NCBI RefSeq assembly: GCF_000317225.1
Contig: NZ_AJLL01000096.1
Location: 1-64,000, forward strand
Length of the DNA: 64,000 nt
Origin: Fischerella thermalis PCC 7521
GTDB lineage: Bacteria; Cyanobacteriota; Cyanobacteriia; Cyanobacteriales; Nostocaceae
Reading direction: 5' to 3'
How positions within the stretch are numbered: position 1 is the first letter of the stretch; each line of letters opens with the position of its first letter. The notes beneath the pieces are model-generated. The model was not told where the DNA came from. It ran no database searches and worked only from the letters and a program-made list of their open reading frames with translations. Made by a program: the position numbers and the translations under genes. This document shows, piece by piece, positions 33,377 through 43,428 of the stretch.

Positions 33377-34999
33377 ATGCGTAGTTTATCTGGTTGGTCG
33401 TTAACAAGTAGTGCATTGGTAGCTCTGGGAATATCGGCTACCACAGCTACTCCAATGATGATTTCCGCTCCTGTATTAGCTCAGGTTACAACCCCAACTC
33501 CAGCGCCTGCACCAGCTACAACAGCTCCTAGCTTTGCTGATGTGCCAGCAGATTATTGGGCGCTACCATTTATTCAAGCCTTAGCCGCAAGAAATGTAAT
33601 TGTTGGTTATCCGGATGGTACATACAAACCAGACCAACCAGTAACCCGCGCTGAACTTGCTGCTATGTTCCAGAAAGCTTTTACACTGAATCCAGTAAGA
33701 CAGCTACCGCCGGAAGGTTTTAGAGATGTGCCTACTAACTATTGGGCAGCACCTGCAATTAGAGCTGCCTACGAAGCTGGATTTTTGTCAGGTTATCCCA
33801 ATAACTTGTTTGGACCGAATCAAACAGTTTCCAAAGCAGATGCAATTACTGCTGTAGCCAGCGGACTCAATCTAACTCCCAGTGGTTCTGTAGAACAAAC
33901 TCTTGCTAACACCTATGTAGATGCTGGGCAGATCCCGTCTTATGCTGTTAATCAAGTGGCAGCAGCAACACAAGCTAATCTAGTCGTCAACTACCCTGAT
34001 GTGAGAACGCTCAACCCACGGGGAGGTTTAACGCGGGCGGATGCGGCTGCACTTTTGTATCAAGCTTTAGTGAGACTTGGACAGGTGCAACCATTACCTA
34101 GCAATGTGGCAGCTGCGAATTATATTGTAGGTGGTACTCCTCAAACTACAGGTGATATTGTTTCTATAGCTGAGGCTAGTGGTAGTTTCAATACTCTGAC
34201 TTCTTTGCTAAGGACAGCAGGTTTAGCAGATGCTCTCAGACAGCCAGGTCCTTATACACTTTTTGCCCCAACAGACCAAGCATTTGCAGCTTTACCTCCA
34301 GATGTTCTACAGCAGTTACAGCAACCAGAAAATAGAGAAACCTTAATCAAAATTTTGAGATACCACGTAGTTGCTGGTGAACTACCCGCTGAAAAGCTGA
34401 CATCTGGTGAAGTAAAAACTCTAGAAGATGCAGCAGTAAATATCAAAGTTGACAATAGTCAGATTGCGGTTAATAATGCAAGCGTCGTTCAACCGAACGT
34501 CAAAGCTACCAACGGTGTTGTTCACGTCATCAACCAAGTTTTAATTCCACCAGAATTGGCACAGGGTGAGGAAACCGAAGATGAAGCTGCTGCTACAGTA
34601 AAAAGAAACTATATTGCCGTTGCTGGTAACATTGGTTTAGGTGGTAATACGGCTCTTGGCAGTGGTAACTTTGCAGTAACCAGCAAATTTGGTCTCACAA
34701 ACAATTTCTCAGTAAGACCAGGGGCAGTTATTGGCGATGATACTGTGTTTCTAGTTCCCATCACCTATGACTTTGCTTTCCGACCTACTAATATAGGTGG
34801 AAGTGATGCTGTTATTTCTCCTTATGTGGGTGCTGGTGTAGCTATTGGTACTGGCGATGACACTGATTTTGGTTTACTACTTACTGGTGGTGTAGATTAT
34901 CCCTTATCTTCTCAGTTTATGGTGACAGGTGCTGTGAATGCTACTTTTGTAGATGATACAGATGTAGGGATTATGTTAGGAATCGGTTATAGATTCTAA
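33377..34999 (+). CDS. Secreted SLH-fasciclin (FAS1) protein with C-terminal barrel-like region
   Basis: 540-residue envelope protein. It has a signal peptide (1-36, ending APVLAQ), a Pro/Thr linker, and three SLH repeats (about 48-235; FADVPADYWALPFIQALAARNVIVGYPDGTYKPDQPVTRAE is the first), followed by a FAS1 domain (about 255-395; TLFAPTDQAFAALP, LRYHVVAGEL, VVHVINQVLIPP). The last 130 residues are Gly- and Thr-rich amphipathic strands ending in an aromatic residue (GIGYRF), resembling an outer-membrane barrel. The order SLH-FAS1-barrel suggests a protein that ties peptidoglycan to the outer membrane. I chose ATG 33377 over GTG 33371 because the AGGAGGAA directly abuts the GTG and is well spaced for the ATG. 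Confidence 0.88.
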   Translation: MRSLSGWSLTSSALVALGISATTATPMMISAPVLAQVTTPTPAPAPATTAPSFADVPADYWALPFIQALAARNVIVGYPDGTYKPDQPVTRAELAAMFQKAFTLNPVRQLPPEGFRDVPTNYWAAPAIRAAYEAGFLSGYPNNLFGPNQTVSKADAITAVASGLNLTPSGSVEQTLANTYVDAGQIPSYAVNQVAAATQANLVVNYPDVRTLNPRGGLTRADAAALLYQALVRLGQVQPLPSNVAAANYIVGGTPQTTGDIVSIAEASGSFNTLTSLLRTAGLADALRQPGPYTLFAPTDQAFAALPPDVLQQLQQPENRETLIKILRYHVVAGELPAEKLTSGEVKTLEDAAVNIKVDNSQIAVNNASVVQPNVKATNGVVHVINQVLIPPELAQGEETEDEAAATVKRNYIAVAGNIGLGGNTALGSGNFAVTSKFGLTNNFSVRPGAVIGDDTVFLVPITYDFAFRPTNIGGSDAVISPYVGAGVAIGTGDDTDFGLLLTGGVDYPLSSQFMVTGAVNATFVDDTDVGIMLGIGYRF

Positions 35000-35030
35000 T
35001 TAATCATTGTCGAATTGCCGATGATTAAAT

Positions 35031-35068
35031 AACCCTGCCCCTACTTTAATAGTTGGGGTAGGGTTTTA
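35031..35068 (+). terminator. Terminator after the SLH-fasciclin gene
   Basis: A 15-nt near-perfect stem (AACCCTGCCCCTACT pairing with AGTTGGGGTAGGGTT, 35031-35045 and 35051-35065) is followed by TTT. Confidence 0.75.
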
Positions 35069-35100
35069 TGGATGAAATTGAGTTTAATTTTGATATACTA

Positions 35101-35264
35101 GACAAGACAATCAAAATTAGGAATCTGCAAACAGGGGAGTTAGAAAACACCCTCACCGGGCATAATGACTTAGTTTATGCTGTAGGCGATTAGCCTAGAT
35201 GAACAAACTCTAGTGAGTGGTAGTGCTGATAAGACAGTGAATATTTGCCGAATACCTTATAACG
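35101..35264 (+). pseudogene. WD40-repeat protein remnant
   Basis: The frame reads DKTIKIRNLQTGELENTLTGHNDLVYAV. After one extra base it continues AISLDEQTLVSGSADKTVNICRI. This is one and a half WD40 blades (TGH...V.SGSADKTV.IW) with a frameshift and no start. It converges on the downstream kinase gene. Confidence 0.75.
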
Positions 35265-35275
35265 AGTTTACACCC

Positions 35276-37108
35276 TTACGTAGTTGGTTTAGTGTATTTT
35301 GCTACTAAATTGCCTAGTAATGGTAAATCTATCGGTTTAGAAATATATTCATTTACTCCTGCTGCTAGACAAATTTCGCGATCGCCTTTCATTGCCATTG
35401 CAGTTTGCACAATTATAGGGATGCTTCGATACTGCTCATGTTCTCGCAATTGTCGTACTATTGCTAAACCATTTTCATTCGGTAATTTAATATCCAATAA
35501 AATTACTGCTGGCTTGTGCTGATCTAAGATTTTCCAAATTTGCTGACTATTATTTGCCAAATTGACCTGATAACCTAATCTTTCCAAATAAACTTGCATT
35601 AATTGAGCATTGTGTGAGTCATCTTCTACCAACAAAATATTTGTGGAATGGTTATTTATGGAAACTAATTGAGAAGGTCTAGATCTGTCTTCACCTTTCG
35701 CATCTTCTCCTACTCCCTCCACTTCCCCTAATTCCCCACTCTCCCCTTCCTCCTGCCTGAGGGGTAGTACAATCGTAAAACGGGAACCACCACCTAGCTC
35801 TGATTCTACTTCTACGCTGCCACCGTGAAGTTCAGCCAGTTTTCGAGTCACTACCAATCCTAAGCCAGTACCTTCGTTTTGACTAACTACACTATTTGGA
35901 ATTTGAAAATAAGGTTGAAAAAGTTCTGCTTGGTGTTTTTTAGAGATGCCAGTACCAGTATCCCAAACTGTAAAATATATCCAAGAATTGTTGGATTTAA
36001 CTTGTAAACCAACAGTGCCATTAGTAGTGAATTTCAAGGCGTTAAACAATAAGTTCAGCAGCATCTGCTTGAGTCGCAAGGAATCAGCTAATAAGGTATT
36101 AACGTTAGGATCTAATTCTAGTGATAGTTTTAAACCTTTATTCGCAGCTTTTTCTTTCACTAGAATTAAAACATTGTGACACAATGTTTGTAAATCAACT
36201 TTTTCCCATTGTATTTCCAATTGATTGGCTTCAATTTTGGACAGATCCAAGATATCGTTAATTAAAGCCAATAAGTGCTTACTACTAGATTGAATAATGC
36301 TTAAGTACTCTTGATGACGTTCCTTAGAGGGATCGTAGCCTTGGGCTAATAATAGGTGGGTAAAACCAGTAATTGAGCTCAGAGGAGTGCGGATTTCGTG
36401 ACTGGTATTTGCCAAAAATTGATTTTTAAGTTGATTGGTTCGTTCTAGTTCCTGATTGATTGTCTCTAACTGTTGGCAGTGTTGCTGCAAAGATTGTATT
36501 TTTCGGAATTGGGTGATGGTTGTAACACATTGCTGGGCGGCGCGTGTCAGCAGTTGTGATGTAATTTGCACACAAGTGTCTTTGAATGAATTGCCATCAG
36601 ATTCTACAGGTGTTCTGATAATTATTAACCAGCCAATGACGCCATCAATATCAGTGGCTAACTGCCAAGCACTGGGCGGTTGTTGCTGTTCAAGCAACTG
36701 CAAATCGTCAATTTCTATTTCTTCTGCTAATCTCAAACGAAATTTTTTTTTCTTTTTTACCATCCCTTTTAGCACTAGTGATGGTAAATTTTGGGGTGGA
36801 GAAGTAGGAATAAAGCAAACTTTGCCAACGGTTTGTTGTGGTTCTACAAGTGCGATCGCCACCTTACTATTATTCAAAACGCTGTTTAACTCATTGACCA
36901 CAGTTTGAAAAATTTCTGCTTCACCCGCCCCTGTTGGTTGATTGCTAGTGAGATTCACAAGGCAATCATTCAAGCGATTTTGCAACCGATTTAAGCTGCG
37001 TTCCAGCCACAACTCAGCCCGCAGTTGTTGGATAGTTGTCAAAACTGTTGGTGTTGCATCTACTTGTGAGTTTTGTTCTGGTAAGCTTGAATACTGCTGC
37101 ATGGTCAA
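35276..37108 (-). CDS. Hybrid sensor histidine kinase / response regulator
   Basis: 610 residues, no membrane helix. The N-terminal 220 residues form a GAF-like sensory region, followed by a coiled segment. HisKA contains FLANTSHEIRTPLSS (phospho-acceptor His near 237). The HATPase has NLLFNALKFT, DTGTGIS and GTGLGLVV. A Glu/Gly-rich linker leads to a receiver domain (about 490-610: LLVEDD, LLDIKLP with the phospho-Asp, and a Lys in SKPID). It could phosphorylate itself and relay to another protein. It is divergent from the LivH permease gene (147 bp gap); no partner is evident. Signal unknown. Confidence 0.92.
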   Translation of the reverse strand: MTMQQYSSLPEQNSQVDATPTVLTTIQQLRAELWLERSLNRLQNRLNDCLVNLTSNQPTGAGEAEIFQTVVNELNSVLNNSKVAIALVEPQQTVGKVCFIPTSPPQNLPSLVLKGMVKKKKKFRLRLAEEIEIDDLQLLEQQQPPSAWQLATDIDGVIGWLIIIRTPVESDGNSFKDTCVQITSQLLTRAAQQCVTTITQFRKIQSLQQHCQQLETINQELERTNQLKNQFLANTSHEIRTPLSSITGFTHLLLAQGYDPSKERHQEYLSIIQSSSKHLLALINDILDLSKIEANQLEIQWEKVDLQTLCHNVLILVKEKAANKGLKLSLELDPNVNTLLADSLRLKQMLLNLLFNALKFTTNGTVGLQVKSNNSWIYFTVWDTGTGISKKHQAELFQPYFQIPNSVVSQNEGTGLGLVVTRKLAELHGGSVEVESELGGGSRFTIVLPLRQEEGESGELGEVEGVGEDAKGEDRSRPSQLVSINNHSTNILLVEDDSHNAQLMQVYLERLGYQVNLANNSQQIWKILDQHKPAVILLDIKLPNENGLAIVRQLREHEQYRSIPIIVQTAMAMKGDREICLAAGVNEYISKPIDLPLLGNLVAKYTKPTT

Positions 37109-37255
37109 CTAGACCGCTTAAGAAGTTTAGCTTTGCACAAAAGTGCAAATAGGATGCTATGTATATTAACGCACTCCTCTTTTTATATTTATAAACTAAA
37201 ACTGGAAATGTCGAGTTTAAAAGCAATACAAAAGATTTTTGGATGAAATTTTTAT

Positions 37256-38122
37256 ATGAATGCACAACTAGTTCAATTAGTAGTCAATGGTATTTCAGTA
37301 GGAAGTATTATCGCTTTGGGCGCAGTTGGACTAACTCTTACCTATGGGATCTTACGGTTGTCTAATTTTGCTCACGGTGACTTTCTCACTCTCGGCGCTT
37401 ATTTAACACTGCTTGTCAATTCCACCGGCATAAATATTTGGCTGTCAATGATACTAGCAGCAGTAGGGACTGTTGCTGCAATGCTGCTGTCAGAAAAATT
37501 ACTGTGGTCAAGAATGCGTTCGATTCGGGCTACTTCCACCACTTTCATTATTATTTCCATTGGACTTGCTCTATTCCTTCGTAATGGCATTATCTTCTTT
37601 TGGGGTGGTAGTAACCAAAAATACAATGTACCAGTTGCACCAGCTCTTGATTTTTGGGGAATAAAGATACCTCAAGTCAAGCTGTTGGTGATTGTTTTAG
37701 CAATATTAGTCATTTTGCTTTTGCATTACCTCTTACAAAATACAAAAATCGGTAAAGCAATGCGATCTGTTGCCGATGATATTGACTTAGCGCGAGTTTC
37801 TGGTATCAATGTTGACCAAGTTATCTTGTGGACTTGGGTGATAGCAGGTAGTTTAACTTCGTTGGGCGGAAGTATGTTAGGGCTAAGTGAAGCTGTGCGC
37901 CCCAATATGGGTTGGTTTTTAATACTACCTTTATTTGCCTCAGTAATTTTGGGTGGAATTGGTAATCCTTACGGTGCGATCGCCGCAGCTTTTATTATTG
38001 GCATTGTTCAAGAAGTCAGTACACCTCTGCTTGGTTCCCAGTATAAACAAGGCGTAGCTCTGTTAATTATGATTCTAGTGCTACTAATTCGCCCCAAGGG
38101 TTTATTTAAAGGCACAATTTGA
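37256..38122 (+). CDS. livH: Branched-chain/neutral amino acid ABC transporter permease, LivH type
   Basis: 288 residues with about eight hydrophobic spans. The LivH pattern is clear: N-terminal VNGISVGSIIALGAVGLTLTYGILRLSNFAHGDFLTLGAY, then GKAMRSVADDIDLARVSGINVD (EAA loop) and VILGGIGNPYGAIAAAFIIGIVQE. It corresponds to NatD of the N-I neutral amino acid permease in Anabaena (established family). No LivM, ATPase or binding protein is adjacent, so the rest of the transporter is encoded elsewhere, as is usual in cyanobacteria. Confidence 0.92.
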   Translation: MNAQLVQLVVNGISVGSIIALGAVGLTLTYGILRLSNFAHGDFLTLGAYLTLLVNSTGINIWLSMILAAVGTVAAMLLSEKLLWSRMRSIRATSTTFIIISIGLALFLRNGIIFFWGGSNQKYNVPVAPALDFWGIKIPQVKLLVIVLAILVILLLHYLLQNTKIGKAMRSVADDIDLARVSGINVDQVILWTWVIAGSLTSLGGSMLGLSEAVRPNMGWFLILPLFASVILGGIGNPYGAIAAAFIIGIVQEVSTPLLGSQYKQGVALLIMILVLLIRPKGLFKGTI

Positions 38123-38265
38123 ATCTGGGAACGGGGATTGAGCAGACAAGGGGGACAAGAAGGACAAGGAAGCATTTTTTCTCCCTTGTCTCCCCCGTCT
38201 ACCTTTTACTTCTGCCAGATCTCCATTCCCAGTTTCTGATTTAAATCAGAAGTTAACCCGCTTTA

Positions 38266-38412
38266 CTATTCAATAATGTGGAAGTAATAGGCTGCCACAA
38301 TAAAGTTAATAGCTAACAAGAGCAAAGCCCAAGCTGTACGAAATGTGTAGGGGGGTTTAGCTGTTGTTGATTTAGCTACGGGTAAATCTGCTGTAGTATC
38401 TGCTTTTGCCAT
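38266..38412 (-). CDS. Small single-helix membrane protein (possible photosystem II-associated)
   Basis: 48 residues if started at ATG 38412, which has TAGGAG 8 nt upstream. The longer frame to 38571 translates sequence without protein character. An Ala/Thr-rich polar head precedes PPYTFRTAWALLLLAINFIVAAYYFHIIE, one membrane helix with aromatic ends. I think of the small Psb35-like proteins that bind the CP47 assembly module, but cannot confirm it. The gene lies between livH and the HAD gene, transcribed alone. Confidence 0.7.
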   Translation of the reverse strand: MAKADTTADLPVAKSTTAKPPYTFRTAWALLLLAINFIVAAYYFHIIE

Positions 38413-38663
38413 AAAATGAACTCCTAACTTAAGGACTTCTTCAGAAATACCAAACAGATGTCCCAATTCGCCACTTTCGTTAAAAATATTTTCGTGATTT
38501 TGGGTAGCAAGTGGGAGGGAGGTGGGGAGAGTGTGTAGACGAGGGAGTGCGGTGGACTCTTTTCCCGGCATAAAGAAAGAGCCGTGTACTCATAGGCTTA
38601 AGGTAAGGGTGGAGTGTGAGGATTAGTGAACAACAACTAACAACCAACAACTAACAACTAACT

Positions 38664-39497
38664 ATGAACACAATTGTTATTTTTGATATTGATGGTGTTG
38701 TGCGCGATGTGAGTGGTTCCTATCGTCGAGCGCTCGCAGATACCGTGGAGAATTTTACATTAGGAGCATATCGTCCTACACCAGTAGATATTGACCAGTT
38801 AAAGTCTGAAGGGATTTGGAATAATGATTGGGAGGCGTCCCAAGAGTTAATCTACCGCTATTTTGAAACTCAAGGACAGCCTCGCGAACAATTAGGATTG
38901 GACTACAAAAATATTGTTGCTTTTTTTCAAGCTCGTTACCGAGGTACAGATCCCGAAAATTTTACTGGGTATATTTGTGATGAACCTTTATTGTTAAGTC
39001 CTAGCTATCTCGAACAACTGACTTTAGCTGGTATTGCTTGGGGATTTTTCAGTGGTGCAACTCGTGCTTCTGCTAACTATGTTTTGCAAAGTCGTTTGGG
39101 TTTGCAATCTCCTGTGTTGATTGCGATGGAAGATGCTCCAGGAAAACCAGATCCAACGGGACTTTTCGCTACTGTTCGGTTGTTGCAACAGAATATCGAT
39201 AAGTTGTCAATAATAGTGTATGTGGGAGATACAGTAGCTGATATGTATACAGTAGAAAAAGCGCGAAATCTCCAACCTGAAAAAACTTGGATTGGTGTAG
39301 GGGTATTACCACCGCATGTACAAGAAACGCCAGTGTGGCGTGATGCTTATGCCGAGACACTACGGCAAGCAGGAGCAGCTATAGTTTTGAATAATGTACA
39401 GGAATTAACACCAGCAAAGATTCAGGCAATTAGAACAGCTACAGCCAAGGGTGGTAATCTTGAGGATCTGCGGGCTGAGTTGTTTAGTGAAGAATGA
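38664..39497 (+). CDS. HAD-superfamily hydrolase, TIGR01548-like
   Basis: 277 residues. Motif I is IVIFDIDGVVRDVSGSYRRA (nucleophile and acid-base Asp), followed by motif II WGFFSGATR, a Lys in DAPGKPDP (motif III) and motif IV VYVGDTVADMYT. The helical cap lies between motifs I and II (about 20-120). The layout matches the cyanobacterial/plant TIGR01548 subfamily; the substrate is unknown, probably a phosphate ester. Upstream is an ACAACTAACAACC heptamer tract (38627-38663), so transcription likely starts before it. Confidence 0.85.
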   Translation: MNTIVIFDIDGVVRDVSGSYRRALADTVENFTLGAYRPTPVDIDQLKSEGIWNNDWEASQELIYRYFETQGQPREQLGLDYKNIVAFFQARYRGTDPENFTGYICDEPLLLSPSYLEQLTLAGIAWGFFSGATRASANYVLQSRLGLQSPVLIAMEDAPGKPDPTGLFATVRLLQQNIDKLSIIVYVGDTVADMYTVEKARNLQPEKTWIGVGVLPPHVQETPVWRDAYAETLRQAGAAIVLNNVQELTPAKIQAIRTATAKGGNLEDLRAELFSEE

Positions 39498-39599
39498 GAG
39501 TTATTGTTTGCGATAGGAAAGAATCAAATAACGAATTAGCTTTAAACGACATCTCCACTCCCTGTCGGTCGTGGGGGTGCCGAGTTCCCCAAACTCCCA

Positions 39600-40493
39600 T
39601 CACCTAACCCTCTGGGCGACCCTCAATTTTGCAGAACGAGAACGGGGATTGTTGACAATTTCTTCTTCATGTGGTGTGATTGGCTTTTTGGTCAAAACCT
39701 GCAACAAGGGTGAATTCCTCAGACCATGTTTAACCAAACGGTCTTCCAAGCTATGAAAACTGATAATCGCGATTCTGCCACCTGGGACAAGTGCTTGTGG
39801 TGCTTTATCCACAAAGGTTTCTAAAGACTTTAACTCGTCGTTAACAACAATTCGCAGTGCTTGGAAAACACGAGTAGCAGGATTAATTCTGCCATAACGG
39901 TATTTGGGGGGGACACTGTAAGCGATCGCCTGTGCTAATTCTGTGGTAGTTTCAAAGGGACGCTGTTCCACAATGCGTTTAGCAATGCGTCGTGATAGTC
40001 TTTCTTCCCCGTACTTAAAAAAAATATCTGCTAATTCAGCTTCATCCCACTCATTAATCACATCTGCGGCTGTCAGAGACTGTTGCGTATTCATTCGCAT
40101 ATCCAAATTAGCTTCGTGGCGAAAGCTAAAACCTCTGTTTGCTGTATCCAGATGGTAAGAACTCACTCCCAAATCAGCGAGAATACCAGCAAAAGTACTA
40201 GGTGGAAATTCGTAAGCAGCAAAGTTAGTGTGGATGAATGTGACGCGTTCTCCAAACTCTGCTAATTCCTTTTGCGCCGCCGCTAAAGCATCCTCATCTT
40301 GATCAATAGCAGTGACTCGTACATCGGGCGCAGCTTCTAAAATTAAACGAGTGTGACCTCCACCCCCCACCGTTGCATCAAGATAGTGTCCCTCTGCGCG
40401 TACTGCTAAACCCTCAATCACTGCTTGAGGTAAAACAGGAATATGAGAAAAAGCTGGTTCTTCGATATCTATATCTATTTGGTTCGGAGACAT
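39600..40493 (-). CDS. rsmH: 16S rRNA (cytosine-1402-N4)-methyltransferase
   Basis: 297 residues. It methylates the exocyclic amine of C1402 in the decoding centre using S-adenosylmethionine. Family blocks: [37 protein letters not shown] (SAM site), [69 protein letters not shown], and the C-terminal [14 protein letters not shown]. Full length. It is divergent from ndhH, with a 352-bp gap holding both promoters. Confidence 0.96.
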   Translation of the reverse strand: MSPNQIDIDIEEPAFSHIPVLPQAVIEGLAVRAEGHYLDATVGGGGHTRLILEAAPDVRVTAIDQDEDALAAAQKELAEFGERVTFIHTNFAAYEFPPSTFAGILADLGVSSYHLDTANRGFSFRHEANLDMRMNTQQSLTAADVINEWDEAELADIFFKYGEERLSRRIAKRIVEQRPFETTTELAQAIAYSVPPKYRYGRINPATRVFQALRIVVNDELKSLETFVDKAPQALVPGGRIAIISFHSLEDRLVKHGLRNSPLLQVLTKKPITPHEEEIVNNPRSRSAKLRVAQRVR

Positions 40494-40845
40494 GAGAGTT
40501 CATGTTGACTGGACATAAAAATAGACAACTTTGATACAGTTATCAGTTATCTTGATCACTTTATGAATTTGGTGTGAGAAAACACTAGGATAGCTTATAG
40601 TAATCTTTTTGAATGCCTATGGATAGTTCTGTTAGTGTGAATCGGCTTGTCTACACCCATCTCAATATAATTAGATTAGTTGAATCCAAGGCAAACGCAT
40701 GAATTCTCCAATCCTAAATTGTTGAATTTATGTGTATTAGTAGCAAATATATCTTCAAAAGCCACCCGAAACCAAAAACGTCAAGTAAATTTTTAAGTAG
40801 GGGTTACTGGCTTCATCGTTCATAAACCGGAGAACACTGAAATCT
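40494..40845. other. Divergent promoter region rsmH/ndhH
   Basis: Gap between the two start codons. No repeat or extra gene seen. It must carry promoters for both genes; I could not fix their -10 boxes with confidence. Confidence 0.4.
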
Positions 40846-42030
40846 ATGGCAAGAATAGAAACCCGTACTGAACCAATGGTGCTGAACATGGGGCCTCATC
40901 ACCCTTCAATGCACGGGGTTCTGCGGTTAATTGTCACTTTGGATGGCGAAGACGTTGTTGATTGTGAGCCGGTAATTGGCTATCTACACCGGGGAATGGA
41001 AAAAATTGCGGAAAACCGCACTAATATCCAGTATGTCCCCTACGTGAGTCGCTGGGACTATGCGGCGGGTATGTTCAACGAAGCCGTTACAGTCAACGCT
41101 CCAGAAAAGTTAGCAGGGATTACCGTCCCCAAACGCGCCAGCTACATCCGCGTCATCATGCTGGAGTTAAACCGCATCGCTAACCACTTATTATGGTTTG
41201 GCCCCTTCCTTGCTGACGTGGGCGCTCAAACTCCCTTTTTCTACCAGTTCCGCGAACGGGAAATGATTTATGACCTGTGGGAAGCTGCTACAGGTTATCG
41301 CATGGTCAACAACAACTACTTCCGCATCGGGGGAGTGGCGGTTGACTTACCCTACGGTTGGGTAGATAAGTGCCTAGACTTCTGCGATTACTTCTTACCC
41401 AAAGTAGATGAGTATGAGCGTTTAGTTACCAATAATCCTATTTTCCGTCGACGTGTAGAAGGTGTTGGTACTATTACCCGCGAAGAAGCAATTAACTGGG
41501 GACTTTCTGGCCCAATGTTACGCGCATCTGGTGTCAAGTGGGATTTGCGGAAAGTAGACCACTATGAATGCTACGATGATTTCGATTGGGAAGTACAGTG
41601 GGAAACAGCCGGAGATTGCTTAGCCCGTTACATGGTGCGGATGCGGGAGATGCGCGAATCCGTGAAAATCATTCGCCAGGCTATCAAAGGACTTCCAGGC
41701 GGGCCATACGAGAACTTAGAAGCGAAGCGGATGCAGGCGGGCAAAAAATCTGAGTGGGATGACTTTGATTATCAATACATTGCCAAAAAAGTTGCTCCTA
41801 CCTTTAAGATTCCTAAAGGCGAAATTTACTCCCGTGTCGAAAGCGGTAAAGGTGAATTAGGAATTTATTTGATTGGTGATGATAACGTCTTCCCTTGGCG
41901 GTGGAAGATTCGCCCAGCAGATTATAACAATCTGCAAATTCTCCCTCATTTGCTGCGGGGCGTGAAAGTAGCAGATATTGTGGTGATTTTGGGCAGTATC
42001 GACGTAATTATGGGTTCTGTGGACCGTTAG
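40846..42030 (+). CDS. ndhH: NAD(P)H-quinone oxidoreductase subunit H
   Basis: 394 residues, full length. It is the 49-kDa-type subunit of the photosynthetic NDH-1 complex on the thylakoid membrane, lining the plastoquinone site in cyclic electron flow and respiration. Highly conserved blocks: [62 protein letters not shown], and the C-terminal [19 protein letters not shown]. Single gene; the other ndh subunits are not nearby. Confidence 0.98.
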   Translation: MARIETRTEPMVLNMGPHHPSMHGVLRLIVTLDGEDVVDCEPVIGYLHRGMEKIAENRTNIQYVPYVSRWDYAAGMFNEAVTVNAPEKLAGITVPKRASYIRVIMLELNRIANHLLWFGPFLADVGAQTPFFYQFREREMIYDLWEAATGYRMVNNNYFRIGGVAVDLPYGWVDKCLDFCDYFLPKVDEYERLVTNNPIFRRRVEGVGTITREEAINWGLSGPMLRASGVKWDLRKVDHYECYDDFDWEVQWETAGDCLARYMVRMREMRESVKIIRQAIKGLPGGPYENLEAKRMQAGKKSEWDDFDYQYIAKKVAPTFKIPKGEIYSRVESGKGELGIYLIGDDNVFPWRWKIRPADYNNLQILPHLLRGVKVADIVVILGSIDVIMGSVDR

Positions 42031-42458
42031 TTAGTTATAAATTTGGAATTCGGAAGTCGGAGTTAAGTTTAATTCCGAATTCCGGGTTTATTTTTGCAGT
42101 GGGTTTTGGAATTGAACCGCACCAGGACGCACCAGGATGCAGAGAGAGAATTGGAAGAAGTGCGATCGCTTTAGTTCTTCTTGTACCAGGCGACTATAAA
42201 TCCCAGCTACACATACAAAACTCACCTACGTAGTTTTTGTGATCGTGTCGCAGTCCACATAGTGGATCAAAAAGGCTCAAGCAGGAATGCTTGAGCCACT
42301 ACTAAATGCAATTAATTTGATAGACCTTTTGCATGAATTCTACACCCCCTCAATCTCCCCGTGAACGGGGAGGGTTAGGGTGGGGTTCAAAATATTTGTG
42401 CAAGGGGTCTACTGAACTCGGTTAGCTTCAACAGCTAAATGTGTATCAAGATTTAGGA
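42031..42458. other. Intergenic with dispersed repeat segments
   Basis: Between the convergent ndhH and RNA-binding-protein genes. It holds an ACGCACCAGGA doublet (42121-42138), the minus-strand terminator at 42269-42297, and an interspersed CCCCTCAATCTCCCCGT/ACGGGGAGGG element (about 42341-42385) of a type common in cyanobacterial spacers. Confidence 0.55.
42269..42297 (-). terminator. Terminator for the RNA-binding protein gene
   Basis: A perfect 10-bp stem (GGCTCAAGCA and its complement, loop of four) is followed on the minus strand by TTTTT. It lies about 160 bp after the RRM gene stop. Confidence 0.75.
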
Positions 42459-42755
42459 TTAGTAGCGGTTACGGAAGTTACTTCCTCTATTGCCACTAAA
42501 GGAACCTCTATTTTCTCTGGGTTTGGCTTTATTCACTTTGAGGTCGCGTCCCATCCACTCAGCACCATCAAGAGCTTCAATGGCAGCAGATTCCTCAGCT
42601 TCTGTACCCATTTCTACGAAACCAAAACCACGCAAGCGGCCTGTCTCACGGTCAGTAGGTAGCTGAACCCGCTTTACAGTACCATATTCTGCAAAGACAG
42701 CATTTAGACTATCTTCTGTGACATCGTAAGAAAGATTGCCTACATAAATTGACAT
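42459..42755 (-). CDS. RRM-type RNA-binding protein (Rbp family)
   Basis: 98 residues: one RNA recognition motif with RNP2 (IYVGNL) and RNP1 (RGFGFVEM), followed by a short Arg/Gly/Asn-rich tail (GSFSGNRGSNFRNRY). This is the glycine-tailed class of cyanobacterial Rbp proteins, many of which are cold induced and bind poly-U-rich RNA. GGAGAG lies 5 nt before the ATG. The long upstream gap to 43024 contains a duplicated GTATTGAxAG element (about 42815-42850) that may be leader sequence; cold regulation is inference. Confidence 0.93.
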   Translation of the reverse strand: MSIYVGNLSYDVTEDSLNAVFAEYGTVKRVQLPTDRETGRLRGFGFVEMGTEAEESAAIEALDGAEWMGRDLKVNKAKPRENRGSFSGNRGSNFRNRY

Positions 42756-43023
42756 AAATTCTCTCCAAAATCATTCGGTATGTAGAGATGAACGATTTCG
42801 GAGAAAAGTCTGTCAATACCAAAAGGAACAAACCTATCAATACTAAAAACAAACACGGTCGCCGAATGAACTCTCACCCCAACTAGCATGACATAGCAAC
42901 CAAAATATTGGCAGCGAAGTTTGAAAAACTGTTATAAAAAGTTATGTTAACAATTAATAACTAAGTATAAGTATAAGTTTGATTAATAAATAAATTGAAT
43001 TAGAATGATACACAACTGTTGAT

Positions 43024-43323
43024 TTATAACATTCTAATTAAATCAGCAAAGCCATAGAAACTAACAATTAATAATAATAATGCTGTCAATTGGGTAACTC
43101 GCGTCTGAGGAGAAGGGGCGATCGCTTCTCGGACTAAGATAGAAATTGATGCACCAATCACAAAACTTAAACCCAATACCATATAAGGAATTTCTGTAGG
43201 TACAAGACTAGAAATTGTCAGCATGGCAATTGCTAGCGTTAACATTAACAGTTCTACAAACCGGGGTGGGTTGTATTGGCTAGATAAAATCAAGGTGTTT
43301 AACCAAAAGCGCCAGCTTCTCAT
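43024..43323 (-). CDS. Conserved small membrane protein upstream of the RRM gene
   Basis: 99 residues with three hydrophobic helices (about 22-42, 48-66, 78-98) and a positively charged start (MRSWRFWLN). The longer frame (to 43410) only adds translated heptamer-repeat sequence, so I use ATG 43323. The conserved-looking QYNPPRFVELLMLTLAIAML suggests a real protein. No family recognised. It follows chlI on the same strand, about 100 bp downstream. Confidence 0.65.
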   Translation of the reverse strand: MRSWRFWLNTLILSSQYNPPRFVELLMLTLAIAMLTISSLVPTEIPYMVLGLSFVIGASISILVREAIAPSPQTRVTQLTALLLLIVSFYGFADLIRML

Positions 43324-43379
43324 CACAAATCCACCATCTTTGACATTTTTGTTCTTTGTTGATGGTTGGTTGTTGTTTG

Positions 43380-43428
43380 TTACAAGCCGACAACAAACAA
43401 CCAACAACAAACAACTAGCAACTATGAA
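43380..43428. repeat. CAACAAACAACC-type tandem tract
   Basis: Imperfect tandem ACAACAA/CCAACAA units between chlI and the small membrane protein gene. Same class as the tract at 38627-38663. Confidence 0.65.

Noticed and set aside
38413-38571. Upstream extension of the small membrane protein at 38266
   Set aside because: The added residues have no protein character, and TAGGAG sits correctly before the internal ATG.
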